A model generated the notes under the pieces. It worked only from the letters and a program-made list of their open reading frames with translations, was not told the origin of the DNA and did not search any database. The position numbers were made by a program, and so were the translations under genes. From positions 1-9,023 of the forward strand of contig JAJQID010000166.1 in the NCBI GenBank assembly GCA_021199405.1: 9,023 bases of DNA, read 5' to 3'. This document shows positions 1-6,270 of this stretch, in pieces; positions within the stretch are counted from its first letter, which is position 1, and every line of letters starts with the position of its first letter. This DNA comes from Lachnospiraceae bacterium. Lineage in GTDB: Bacteria > Bacillota > Clostridia > Lachnospirales > Lachnospiraceae.

Positions 1-134
1 AATACACACGGCTCCACATCGCCCTTCGCGTTGATGTGAAGATAATACCTTCCTCCGGCAATACAGCCATATCCGAGCGCCTGCTTCACCACAGTTTCCG
101 TTACACTTGTTTTTGCTTTTTCTGTCAGTTTCAT
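1..134 (-). CDS. Partial radical SAM family protein, apparently lacking its catalytic core
   Basis: The gene runs off the left edge; 44 complete codons are visible. The start at 134 is supported by GAGGAGG placed 6-7 bases upstream. Residues 1-22 (MKLTEKAKTSV...QALGY) resemble the N-terminus of a Lachnospiraceae radical SAM family, where this helix leads into an IEKDPE-like stretch. Here, residues 23-45 (GCIAGGRYYLHINAKGDVEP, then CVF) instead match what I remember as the C-terminal cysteine-containing region of the same family, normally about 300 residues further on. The CxxxCxxC cluster of the SAM core is therefore absent from the visible part. The simplest reading is an in-frame internal deletion; the product would not do radical SAM chemistry. 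The family assignment is from memory of homologues and the deletion is inferred. Three TetR-type palindromes lie upstream. Confidence 0.55.
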   Translation of the reverse strand, partial: MKLTEKAKTSVTETVVKQALGYGCIAGGRYYLHINAKGDVEPCV

Positions 135-155
135 AATTCTTCCTCCTCTTTTGCA

Positions 156-167
156 CAACATCTGTTG
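156..167. promoter_or_regulatory. Operator-like palindrome 1 (CAACA-TC-TGTTG)
   Basis: This is a perfect 5-bp inverted repeat around a 2-base centre, 22 bases upstream of the radical SAM-type start codon. It fits the consensus CRACA-N2-TGTYG shared with the sites at 216 and 258. Its symmetry and the nearby TetR gene suggest a TetR-family operator. Which regulator binds it is inferred. Confidence 0.5.
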
Positions 168-175
168 CAAAACGT

Positions 176-204
176 ATGGTATCACCAGAACTTTCAATCA
201 TCAA
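176..204 (-). promoter_or_regulatory. Weak candidate promoter for the leftward radical SAM-type gene
   Basis: On the minus strand, TTGATG (199-204) and TACCAT (176-181) are separated by 17 bases, each matching 4 of 6 consensus positions. If real, operator 1 falls at the transcription start and operator 2 just upstream of the -35 box, which suits repression. The hexamers are poor matches, so this is only a candidate. Confidence 0.25.
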
Positions 205-215
205 GCCACAATTTT

Positions 216-227
216 CGACATTTGTCG
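216..227. promoter_or_regulatory. Operator-like palindrome 2 (CGACA-TT-TGTCG)
   Basis: This is a perfect 5-bp inverted repeat with a 2-base centre, the most symmetrical copy of the CRACA-N2-TGTYG motif. Its centre is 60 bp from operator 1 and 42 bp from operator 3; 42 bp is four helical turns, so sites 2 and 3 would lie on the same face of the helix. Confidence 0.55.
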
Positions 228-257
228 CATTTTTAAAATCTGCCTCTTGTTTTTTTG

Positions 258-269
258 CGACAACTGTTG
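258..269. promoter_or_regulatory. Operator-like palindrome 3 (CGACA-AC-TGTTG)
   Basis: This is the third copy of CRACA-N2-TGTYG in about 110 bp. It lies between the radical SAM-type gene and the MITE-like element. Alternatively it can be read as a perfect ACAAC-T-GTTGT palindrome centred at 265. Confidence 0.5.
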
Positions 270-298
270 TAGACTACGTTCCTGGAAACCGGATCATA

Positions 299-466
299 TC
301 TAGTACAGCGTTTCGTAAATAACTGGACTTTATGCGCAGGATGTTTTTCTGAGAGTGCAGGTCAAAAAACGTAGGCGTAGCGGGCTACGCTGAGGATTTT
401 TGACCTGTGCTATCAGGAAAACAGACCAGCAGAAATGTCCGGTTATTTCGAAAACGCTGTACTAGA
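299..466. mobile_element. 168-bp near-palindromic MITE-like element
   Basis: The two ends form an inverted repeat. The first 15 bases (TCTAGTACAGCGTTT) are perfect, and about 26 of the outer 30 match. The symmetry continues inward around one centre at 382.5: CAGGTCAAAAA pairs with its complement (358-368 and 397-407), and GCGTAGC-GG-GCTACGC closes the middle (375-390). TA dinucleotides at 301-302 and 463-464 could be a TA target duplication, as made by IS630/Tc1-type transposases, which would put the true tips at GTACAGCG. There is no open reading frame inside, so it would be non-autonomous. Transcribed from either strand it would fold into one long hairpin. It fills most of the gap between the operators and the TetR gene; the rest of the 135-523 gap holds only the operators and a short leader. 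Confidence 0.7.
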
Positions 467-487
467 AAAGAAAGACTGGATCCGGTC

Positions 488-495
488 ACAGCTGT
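488..495. promoter_or_regulatory. Degenerate operator core (ACA-GC-TGT) before the TetR gene
   Basis: This 8-bp perfect palindrome shares the ACA-N2-TGT core of the three stronger sites and ends 28 bases before the TetR start codon. That position would suit autoregulation. The flanking bases only partly fit the consensus, and the core alone is expected by chance about twice in 9 kb. Confidence 0.25.
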
Positions 496-523
496 CCATC
501 ACTAAAACAAGGAGGAAAACGCA

Positions 524-1084
524 ATGAATAAGCACCCAAAAGTAACTGACGCGACACGGGAGGCCTTTGTGTCGGCCTTCTTTCAGCTCGCAGGGAAAAA
601 GAAAATCAGCCAGATTACCATCCACGAAATCACAGACCTGGCCGGATACAACCGCACGACCTTTTACCGCTATTTTGAAGACGTATATGCCCTGATCGAA
701 TACAGTGAGAATCAATTTCTGGAAAACACACGTAAAACAATCGAAAAACAGAACGCGGGAGGCCAACTCAACGAGAGTCAGTTTTTCAGGACACTCATTC
801 AGTGCTTCCATGAGAATAAGAACCGGATATCCGTTCTTCTGTCCGAGGAGAATCGCGCACATTTCTTAAGGAGAATCTCTGAAAACGTAACCGACACTCT
901 GTATCGGAAGGAGAACGACACACCAAAGAAAAGAGTCATCCGGGATATCTATTTTTTCGGGATCTTTTACGCAATTACCACCAATCTGCAAAGTCAGAAC
1001 GCTCTGTCAGACGAGGACCTGCTCGATATCATCAGGAAAATGTTCGACAGCTGGTACCTGCCGGAGATGATGGGTAATGGATAA
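524..1084 (+). CDS. TetR/AcrR family transcriptional regulator
   Basis: This is a 186-residue DNA-binding regulator, the usual size for TetR proteins. The N-terminal three-helix domain spans about residues 9-55, with the helix-turn-helix at 31-51 (ITIHEITDLAGYNRTTFYRYF), the classic TetR signature ending in TFYRYF. Residues 75-180 form an all-helical ligand/dimer domain most like the TetR_C_8 type found in DhaS-like regulators; the ligand is unknown. The start is supported by GGAGG at 511-515, 8 bases upstream. It is followed 54 bases later by an antiporter gene on the same strand, so the two probably form an operon. Palindromes at 156-269 and 488 are its likely binding sites, making the divergent radical SAM-type gene and itself plausible targets. 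The MITE-like element ends 57 bases upstream and may have changed its promoter. Family call firm; targets inferred. Confidence 0.9.
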   Translation: MNKHPKVTDATREAFVSAFFQLAGKKKISQITIHEITDLAGYNRTTFYRYFEDVYALIEYSENQFLENTRKTIEKQNAGGQLNESQFFRTLIQCFHENKNRISVLLSEENRAHFLRRISENVTDTLYRKENDTPKKRVIRDIYFFGIFYAITTNLQSQNALSDEDLLDIIRKMFDSWYLPEMMGNG

Positions 1085-1138
1085 ACGACAAAAATAACAG
1101 GTAAAAAAAGGAAATGAGATTCAGGAGGTGAAAATACT

Positions 1139-2464
1139 ATGGTTTATACTTTATTATCTCTTTCAGTTGCTGCATTTGCGGGCCTTTTGATGACCCGTGT
1201 TTTAAAGCCTCTGAAATTACCGTCCGTCACTGCTTATCTGATCGCCGGTGTTTTGGTCGGCCCCTACTGCCTGGGGCGCCTGGGAATAGAGGGACTGGGC
1301 TTTGTTTCCATGGACAGCGTCAGCGATCTGGATCTGATCTCTGACGTGGCCCTCGGCTTTATTGCGTTTGCCATAGGCAATGAATTCCGCCTGAGCCAGT
1401 TGAAAAAGACCGGGAAACAGGCAACTGTCATCGGGATTACACAGGCTCTTATGGCAACCCTTCTGGTTGATATTGCGCTTCTGCTTGTCTCCGTGGCAAC
1501 CAACGGGAAGCTGACTGCAGCGCAGGCGATCACCCTCGGCGCCATCGCCACGGCCACCGCGCCGGCAGCCACCCTGATGGTGGTGCGCCAGTATAAGGCG
1601 AAGGGTCCGCTGGTGGATCTTCTGCTGCCGATTGTTGCCCTGGACGATGCGGTAGGTCTGGTGGTATTCGCAGTCAGCTTCGGTATTGCGCAGGCAATGG
1701 TGACCGGTTCCTACAACCTGATTTCCATTATCATCAATCCGCTGCTGGAAATCGTTCTGTCCCTGGCACTCGGTGCGCTGATGGGGTGGCTGCTCACGCA
1801 GCTGGAAAAGCTGTTTAACTCCAATTCCAACCGCCTGACGCTGTCGATTACCTTCGTCCTTCTGACAACGGCTCTGTCCATGCTCGAGTTCGACGTTGGT
1901 CCCGTCACCATCAGCTTCTCTTCATTGCTGGTATGCATGATGCTGGGCACCGTTTTCTGTAATCTCTGCCCGCTGTCGCACGAAATCATGGCAAGAACAG
2001 ACAGCTGGACCAACCCGCTCTTCGCGGCCTTCTTTGTCATTTCCGGCGCACAGCTGGAACTGGATGTTTTTCTGGACGGTACCATCGTGCTGATTGGCCT
2101 CGTATATATCCTGACCCGGTCCGCCGGCAAATACATCGGCGCTTTTGTTTCCGCCAAAGCGACGCACTGCAGTGATACCATCTGTAAATACCTGGGCATT
2201 ACGCTTCTGCCGCAGGCAGGCGTCGCGCTGGGCATGTGTGTCACTGCACAGCAGCTGGGTGAGCAGGGGGAACTGATCCGCAACATCACCCTTTTTGCCA
2301 TTCTGATCTATGAGCTTGTGGGGCCGATGCTGACAAAAGCTTCCCTGACAAAGGCCGGAGAGATCCAGCCCATGAGCGAGGAGGTGAAAAACCGCCGTCA
2401 GGCAAAGCTGGAAAATGTAAAGGACACACCCTATGAAAGGCATGAAAAACCAAGACATTTATAA
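1139..2464 (+). CDS. CPA2-type cation:proton antiporter (Na+/H+ exchanger domain)
   Basis: This 441-residue membrane protein has about 12 hydrophobic segments, matching the Na_H_Exchanger fold. It would exchange Na+ or K+ for protons across the cytoplasmic membrane. Hallmarks are the entry helix LKLPSVTAYLIAGVLVGP (25-42), a TATAPAAT stretch (138-145) at the unwound-helix position, the paired aspartates D169-D170 in ALDDAVGLVVF, and a late lysine, K330, in LTRSAGKYIGAF. The DD pair is the ion-binding motif of electrogenic CPA2 antiporters such as NapA, where a lysine in the matching helix pairs with it. A charged tail of about 35 residues (407-441) follows the last helix; there is no RCK/TrkA-N domain, unlike KefB/KefC. 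The start has AGGAGGTG at 1123-1130, 8 bases upstream. It probably shares a transcript with the preceding TetR gene. Ion specificity cannot be read from sequence. Confidence 0.9.
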   Translation: MVYTLLSLSVAAFAGLLMTRVLKPLKLPSVTAYLIAGVLVGPYCLGRLGIEGLGFVSMDSVSDLDLISDVALGFIAFAIGNEFRLSQLKKTGKQATVIGITQALMATLLVDIALLLVSVATNGKLTAAQAITLGAIATATAPAATLMVVRQYKAKGPLVDLLLPIVALDDAVGLVVFAVSFGIAQAMVTGSYNLISIIINPLLEIVLSLALGALMGWLLTQLEKLFNSNSNRLTLSITFVLLTTALSMLEFDVGPVTISFSSLLVCMMLGTVFCNLCPLSHEIMARTDSWTNPLFAAFFVISGAQLELDVFLDGTIVLIGLVYILTRSAGKYIGAFVSAKATHCSDTICKYLGITLLPQAGVALGMCVTAQQLGEQGELIRNITLFAILIYELVGPMLTKASLTKAGEIQPMSEEVKNRRQAKLENVKDTPYERHEKPRHL

Positions 2465-2519
2465 AATGATTTTCATCAAAATTTCAGAATTCAATGCGAC
2501 ATTTCGGTTCCCGTTGTTG

Positions 2520-2548
2520 TTGTAACCAAACCTGTTCGATGGTAGTAT
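2520..2548 (+). promoter_or_regulatory. Candidate extended -10 promoter for the cytidylate kinase-like gene
   Basis: TTGTAA (2520-2525), a 17-base spacer and TAGTAT (2543-2548) preceded by TGG give a plausible extended -10 promoter. Transcription would begin near 2555, leaving a leader of about 140 bases that contains the hairpin at 2567-2600. Each hexamer matches 4 of 6, so confidence is limited. Confidence 0.35.
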
Positions 2549-2566
2549 AAAAGAAAAAACAATCCG

Positions 2567-2600
2567 ATCAGGCTGACAGATCCACTTGTCAGAGCCTGAT
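2567..2600. other. Imperfect hairpin in the 2465-2696 intergenic gap
   Basis: ATCAGGCT-GACA (2567-2578) pairs with TGTC-AG-AGCCTGAT (2587-2600), with a 2-base bulge and a short loop. No T-run follows on the plus strand (GTTATTATT only), but an A-rich tract precedes it, so on the minus strand it would look like an intrinsic terminator. It may be the terminator of the antiporter operon, a leader structure of the next gene, or neither. Confidence 0.4.
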
Positions 2601-2634
2601 GTTATTATTACCATGAAACAGGCTGTCGCTCTGC

Positions 2635-2646
2635 AAAACGCTGTAC
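2635..2646. repeat. 12-bp match to the MITE right end
   Basis: AAAACGCTGTAC is identical to bases 451-462 at the right tip of the palindromic element, and the following bases are loosely similar. No matching left end is seen nearby, so it could be a solo end of a deleted copy or an uninserted target-like site. Chance cannot be fully excluded. Confidence 0.35.
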
Positions 2647-2696
2647 CGGGAAAGAGATGAGATGACGGCAGACAACAGCCGGAAAGGAGATATCAC

Positions 2697-3305
2697 ATGA
2701 AAAACATTATCACGATCAGCCGGGAGCTGGGCAGCGGAGGGCGCACGATAGGGAAGCTGGTAGCAGAACGTAAAAATATTCCTTATTATGACAGAGAATT
2801 GATCGACGAAGCTGCCAAGCTGTCCGGGGTTCCGGCGGAATACATTGAAAAGTCAGATCAGAAAATCACCAACAGCCTTCTTTATAACCTGGCCATGGGA
2901 ACCAGCTATGGCTATGGTATGCTGGAGGAAGCCAGCGGGCAACCGCTTCCTTTGAGCACACAGGTTTTTTGTGCTCAGCAGGAAATCATTAAAAATTACG
3001 CGAATTCCGGAAGCTGTGTTATTGTAGGCAGGTGCGCGGACTACATCCTCAGAGACCGAAACGATGTCCTTCGCGTCTTTATCTATTCGGATATGGAAAA
3101 ACGCATTGAACACAGTGTGAAGGTATATGAAATGCCGGAGGCAACCGCGCGAAGCGAAATTGCCCGTTCCGACAAGGAGCGCGCCCGCCATTACAATATG
3201 TTCACCGACAAAGAATGGGGAGACCGAAAGAATTATGATATCCTGTTGAACAGTGGCACATTGGGCTACGAAAACTGCGCCAGCATCATCTGCTCTTTCC
3301 TGTGA
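2697..3305 (+). CDS. Cytidylate kinase-like family protein
   Basis: This 202-residue soluble P-loop protein belongs to the Cytidylate_kin2 / AAA_26 group, common in Clostridia and distinct from the housekeeping Cmk. The opening KNIITISRELGSGGRTIGK contains the glycine-rich nucleotide-binding loop (12-20), and DRELIDEAA (32-40) is the typical following helix. VIVGRCADYIL (108-118) and RVFIYSDMEKRI (126-137) are conserved core strands, with arginines at 152, 157, 161 and 163 in the lid region. NYDILLNSGTLG (179-190) is the usual C-terminal signature. It presumably transfers phosphate from ATP to a nucleotide or other small substrate; the substrate is not established for this group. GGAG at 2686-2689, 7 bases before the ATG, supports the start. 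It appears to be a single-gene transcript bounded by the 2465-2696 gap and the terminator at 3330. Confidence 0.88.
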   Translation: MKNIITISRELGSGGRTIGKLVAERKNIPYYDRELIDEAAKLSGVPAEYIEKSDQKITNSLLYNLAMGTSYGYGMLEEASGQPLPLSTQVFCAQQEIIKNYANSGSCVIVGRCADYILRDRNDVLRVFIYSDMEKRIEHSVKVYEMPEATARSEIARSDKERARHYNMFTDKEWGDRKNYDILLNSGTLGYENCASIICSFL

Positions 3306-3329
3306 ACAGGTTCACTTTTCCATAAAGCT

Positions 3330-3363
3330 GTGAAAAAGGCGCATATTATTGCGCCTTTTTCAC
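3330..3363. terminator. Bidirectional intrinsic terminator between convergent genes
   Basis: GTGAAAAAGGCGCA and TGCGCCTTTTTCAC form a perfect 14-bp stem around the 6-base loop TATTAT. The A5/T5 runs flanking the GC core serve as the U-tract in both directions. It starts 25 bases after the kinase-like stop codon and contains the stop codon of the opposite GH127 gene in its loop. Confidence 0.9.
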
Positions 3364-5661
3364 TCTCACCCAGACCGACATTTCTCCCTCTCCCCGATTG
3401 GCCCAGGCATAGTATGGGATCAAGGTCATGGAAACCCTTTCCTCAGCCGGCGGCTGATAATCTCTGTACAACGGCTGCTTCTCTGCCGATAAATTTTCTG
3501 TTCCACAGTACTCCTTCATGCGCAGTCCCGGGACTTCTAAAACTGATATTTTGTGACCCTGGATTTCCGTCATCCTGGTTTTGATGCCCTGACAGTGCGT
3601 TCCAATCCTGTTCAGGTCCGCGCGATACAAATGCAGATTTGCTCCGTTGTCCGCTTCCTCCATACAGTAGGTCAGCGGTCCGCGGATGAAAGCGACCTTG
3701 CCCACATCCTCCCTGACCCGCGGATTGGCCGTCACCATATGCGTTTCCATTGTAAAATCCAGTGTCACACAGTCGCCGTCACGCCAGTCCCCACTCAGAT
3801 ACAGATACCCATCTTTTACTTCCGCTTTTATGAAGCACACAATCGGAGAATATTCCTTCTTCTCCGCTGTTTGGAAAGCCTCAGCCGAAGAATGTTCTTT
3901 TGCAGCCAGCCCCTTGTCACCCTCTACTATCAGTTGATACATTGTATCTCCATTAATCTCCAACACGTAACACTCCCCGCCCCTGCAAACCCGAACCTGT
4001 GTTTTTTCACTCCAGCCCGGAAGCCGGAAGGCAAACGTGTAGAAACCTTTGCACTTATCATCGTCTGCTGCTGCGCTGTCGGCTTTTTCGTCACCCGTGC
4101 CGTTTTGCTGCGTGTCACATTCCGCAGCCATACCAATTTCCATCCGAAAATGCCCACCCCATGGCATATCAGTCTCCGTTCTCAGTCTTAAATCCTTTTC
4201 GCCGGATGAAACCGCCAGCTCGCTTCCCATATACAGATGCGTGTACAGCACTTTTTCCGACACTGTATACGCATATGCCTGCACCGAACTGACAAGCCGC
4301 GCAATGTTGGGCGGGCAGCAGGCGCAGCCAAACCACTTCTGACGGGTCGGCTGCACATGCGCAAGGCGTCGATCCTTCTGACAGGCTTCGGGCACTACCT
4401 CCAGCGGATTCACATAAAAAAAGCTTTTGCCGTCCAGCGCCATCCCGGCCAACACCGTATTGTACAGTGCCCGCTCCATCACATCCGCATACTGGCTCTT
4501 TGCGAAAATCTCCAGCATCCTGCGGGCAAAGAAGGCCAGGCCAACGGCCGCGCAGGTCTCCGAATATGCCTGGTCATTGGGCAGATCAAAGGGATAGGAA
4601 AACGCTTCCCCATGGGCGGTGCCGCCAATGCCGCCTGTCACATATAATTTCTCGGAAACAATGCTGTCCCAGAGCCTCTCACAGGCCTGATACAGGCCTT
4701 CGTCCCGGGTAAGTCTGGCCACATCTGCCATCCCGCTGTACAGATAAACCGCCCGTACCGCATGTCCCACCGCCTCTGTCTGTTCTCTCACCGGCAGATG
4801 GGCCTGATAATAGGCGTATCTGTCCGGGTTCTCATCCGGCCTCCACTGCTTTCCCTCATACTCTGCTTTTCTTCGGCTCTCCTCATCAAAATAATACGGC
4901 TGTTTTCCCCTCTGCTCCAGAAAAAAGGAGCTCAACTCCAGATACTTCCGCTCCCCGGTGACCTCATAAAGCCTTGCCAACGCCATCTCCGCAATCTCAT
5001 GACCGGGATAGCCCTTGCACTGTCCCTCCCCTGGCCCGAAATATTCCACGCAATAATCCGCGTAACGACAGGCCGCCTTTAAAAGCTTCTCCTTTCCCGT
5101 TGCCTGCGCATATGCCACTGCACCCTCCACCAGATGACCAAGGCAGTACAGCTCATGATGGTCCTTTAAATTGGTGAACGCCCTGTCCATCCCATTGAGA
5201 ATATAATAGGTGTCCAGATATCCATTTTCCTCCTGCGCCGCGCAGACAATATCAATGGCCTCATCCGCTGTTTTCTCCAGCTCAGGATCCGGATGATTGC
5301 AGAGTGAATACGCCACAGCCTCAATCCATTTGGAAAAATCCGTATCCTGAAAGACAAAGCCATAAAACTGATCCGAATCCACTTTCCCATCCTCCGGCAA
5401 GGTCTCAAAGCCCCGGAAGGTATATGCCGGCGCCTTGAAATGAACGCCCTGCTCCCGTTTCCTTTTCATCAGGCGGCCCGCCGCCTGGAAATTATGCATG
5501 CAAAAAGAGGGCGCTGCACCTTCCACCCTGTCGTTTAAAGCCTCCCACTGATAAGGAAGCACCTCGGTTCTGACTATTTCCTGCTCCCTGTGCCAGAATG
5601 CGTCCGTCACCTTTACATTTTTTAAATCCACCGGGGTGCTGAAATTATGTGCATTCATCAT
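3346..5661 (-). CDS. GH127 beta-L-arabinofuranosidase domain protein
   Basis: This 771-residue cytosolic glycoside hydrolase has no signal peptide or membrane segment. Family GH127, typified by Bifidobacterium HypBA1, removes beta-L-arabinofuranose using a zinc-bound cysteine nucleophile. The diagnostic residues are present and correctly spaced: E352 in HGEAF (acid/base, equal to HypBA1 E322), E368 and C370 in SETC (E338, C340), and C448-C449 in CACCPPN (C417, C418), with C448 as nucleophile. The (alpha/alpha)6 barrel covers roughly residues 10-460 and beta domains follow. It is about 110 residues longer than HypBA1 (658); extra hydrophilic stretches near 512-537 and 583-605 explain part of this. 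ATG-ATG at the start leaves the first or second Met possible; AAGGG lies 3 or 6 bases upstream respectively. It is last in a leftward HAD-GNAT-GH127 run. No arabinose transport or catabolic genes are near, so substrate is unproven. Confidence 0.88.
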   Translation of the reverse strand: MMNAHNFSTPVDLKNVKVTDAFWHREQEIVRTEVLPYQWEALNDRVEGAAPSFCMHNFQAAGRLMKRKREQGVHFKAPAYTFRGFETLPEDGKVDSDQFYGFVFQDTDFSKWIEAVAYSLCNHPDPELEKTADEAIDIVCAAQEENGYLDTYYILNGMDRAFTNLKDHHELYCLGHLVEGAVAYAQATGKEKLLKAACRYADYCVEYFGPGEGQCKGYPGHEIAEMALARLYEVTGERKYLELSSFFLEQRGKQPYYFDEESRRKAEYEGKQWRPDENPDRYAYYQAHLPVREQTEAVGHAVRAVYLYSGMADVARLTRDEGLYQACERLWDSIVSEKLYVTGGIGGTAHGEAFSYPFDLPNDQAYSETCAAVGLAFFARRMLEIFAKSQYADVMERALYNTVLAGMALDGKSFFYVNPLEVVPEACQKDRRLAHVQPTRQKWFGCACCPPNIARLVSSVQAYAYTVSEKVLYTHLYMGSELAVSSGEKDLRLRTETDMPWGGHFRMEIGMAAECDTQQNGTGDEKADSAAADDDKCKGFYTFAFRLPGWSEKTQVRVCRGGECYVLEINGDTMYQLIVEGDKGLAAKEHSSAEAFQTAEKKEYSPIVCFIKAEVKDGYLYLSGDWRDGDCVTLDFTMETHMVTANPRVREDVGKVAFIRGPLTYCMEEADNGANLHLYRADLNRIGTHCQGIKTRMTEIQGHKISVLEVPGLRMKEYCGTENLSAEKQPLYRDYQPPAEERVSMTLIPYYAWANRGEGEMSVWVRVKKAQ

Positions 5662-5717
5662 TGTCCCTTTTCACCTTCTGTCTTTAAAATATTTTTGAGA
5701 TTCGCCTCTGATTTATC

Positions 5718-6215
5718 TTATTCGCTGGTCTCCTTTGCCTCCACATCACATTCCATTAATCTTCTGAAAGTCTTTAAGCCTGCTCTTTCATAAAAAGCCA
5801 GTGCACCGTCATTAAATTCCCACATATCCAGTTCTATTCTTTTAAAGCCGCGTTTTCGGGCAGCCTCTTTAATAAAGTCGATCATGGCAGCAGCAATGCC
5901 TTTTCGCCTGTGGTTTTCGTCTACCCCAAACTCCTCTATATGGCAATATTTTCGCTCCTTATTAAAAGGGGTTTCCGGCTTTGCTATATACTGAACTACA
6001 GCAAAGCCAACAATTTCATCCTCAATAGCGGCAGCAATCACCTCACTGTTTTCCTCATCGAATCTTGTATATATAAATGGCTCTATGAACGGCCATCCAT
6101 CCTCGCGAAATATATCCGGGCGTCCCTTAACATGTACCTCATTGACCTGTTTGCGGATTTCATTTACAGCCTCCAGTTCCTCTCTTTTTGCATATCTTAC
6201 AACCAAATTTTCCAT
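5718..6215 (-). CDS. GNAT family N-acetyltransferase
   Basis: This soluble acetyltransferase of about 165 residues would transfer acetyl from acetyl-CoA to an amine. Numbering from the upstream in-frame ATG at 6230, motif A is EEFGVDENHRRKGIAAAMID (99-118), with the R-R-K-G-I-A pyrophosphate-binding loop at 108-113. Motif B is NDGALAFYERAGLKT (140-154), where Y147 is the usual general acid. Strand HIEEFGVDE precedes the loop as in typical members. I chose the second ATG (6215), because AGG lies 5 bases before it and GGAG 9 bases before it; the first ATG at 6230 has no ribosome binding site and would add MEQAC. It sits between the HAD hydrolase (gap about 55) and GH127 (gap 56) on the same strand. 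The acceptor substrate is unknown; nothing in the sequence favours RimI or an antibiotic acetyltransferase. Confidence 0.9.
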   Translation of the reverse strand: MENLVVRYAKREELEAVNEIRKQVNEVHVKGRPDIFREDGWPFIEPFIYTRFDEENSEVIAAAIEDEIVGFAVVQYIAKPETPFNKERKYCHIEEFGVDENHRRKGIAAAMIDFIKEAARKRGFKRIELDMWEFNDGALAFYERAGLKTFRRLMECDVEAKETSE

Positions 6216-6270
6216 ACATGCCTGCTCCATTTAAAGTATCAAAAATATTCTAATAACTCCGATAAATGAT

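Noticed and set aside
443..862. Long leftward open frame overlapping the TetR gene
   Set aside because: It lies opposite the well-supported TetR gene, includes part of the palindromic element, lacks a ribosome binding site and has no recognisable domain.
1711..2458. Two leftward open frames within the antiporter gene
   Set aside because: They are antisense to a clear membrane transporter, with compositions typical of reversed hydrophobic codons and no start signals.
2497..2523. Possible further TetR site (CGACA followed by repeated TGTTG) after the antiporter
   Set aside because: Only half-sites are present and the spacing does not match CRACA-N2-TGTYG; the GTT repeats produce TGTTG by simple repetition.
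2613..2700. Two tiny tandem frames before the cytidylate kinase-like gene, the second overlapping its start as ATGA
   Set aside because: At 15 and 12 codons, with no clear ribosome binding sites and no amino acid bias like an attenuator leader, they are likely chance.
3553..4292. Several rightward open frames opposite the GH127 gene
   Set aside because: They are rich in Cys, His, Pro and Arg, have no ribosome binding sites, and are fully explained as shadows of the glycosidase.
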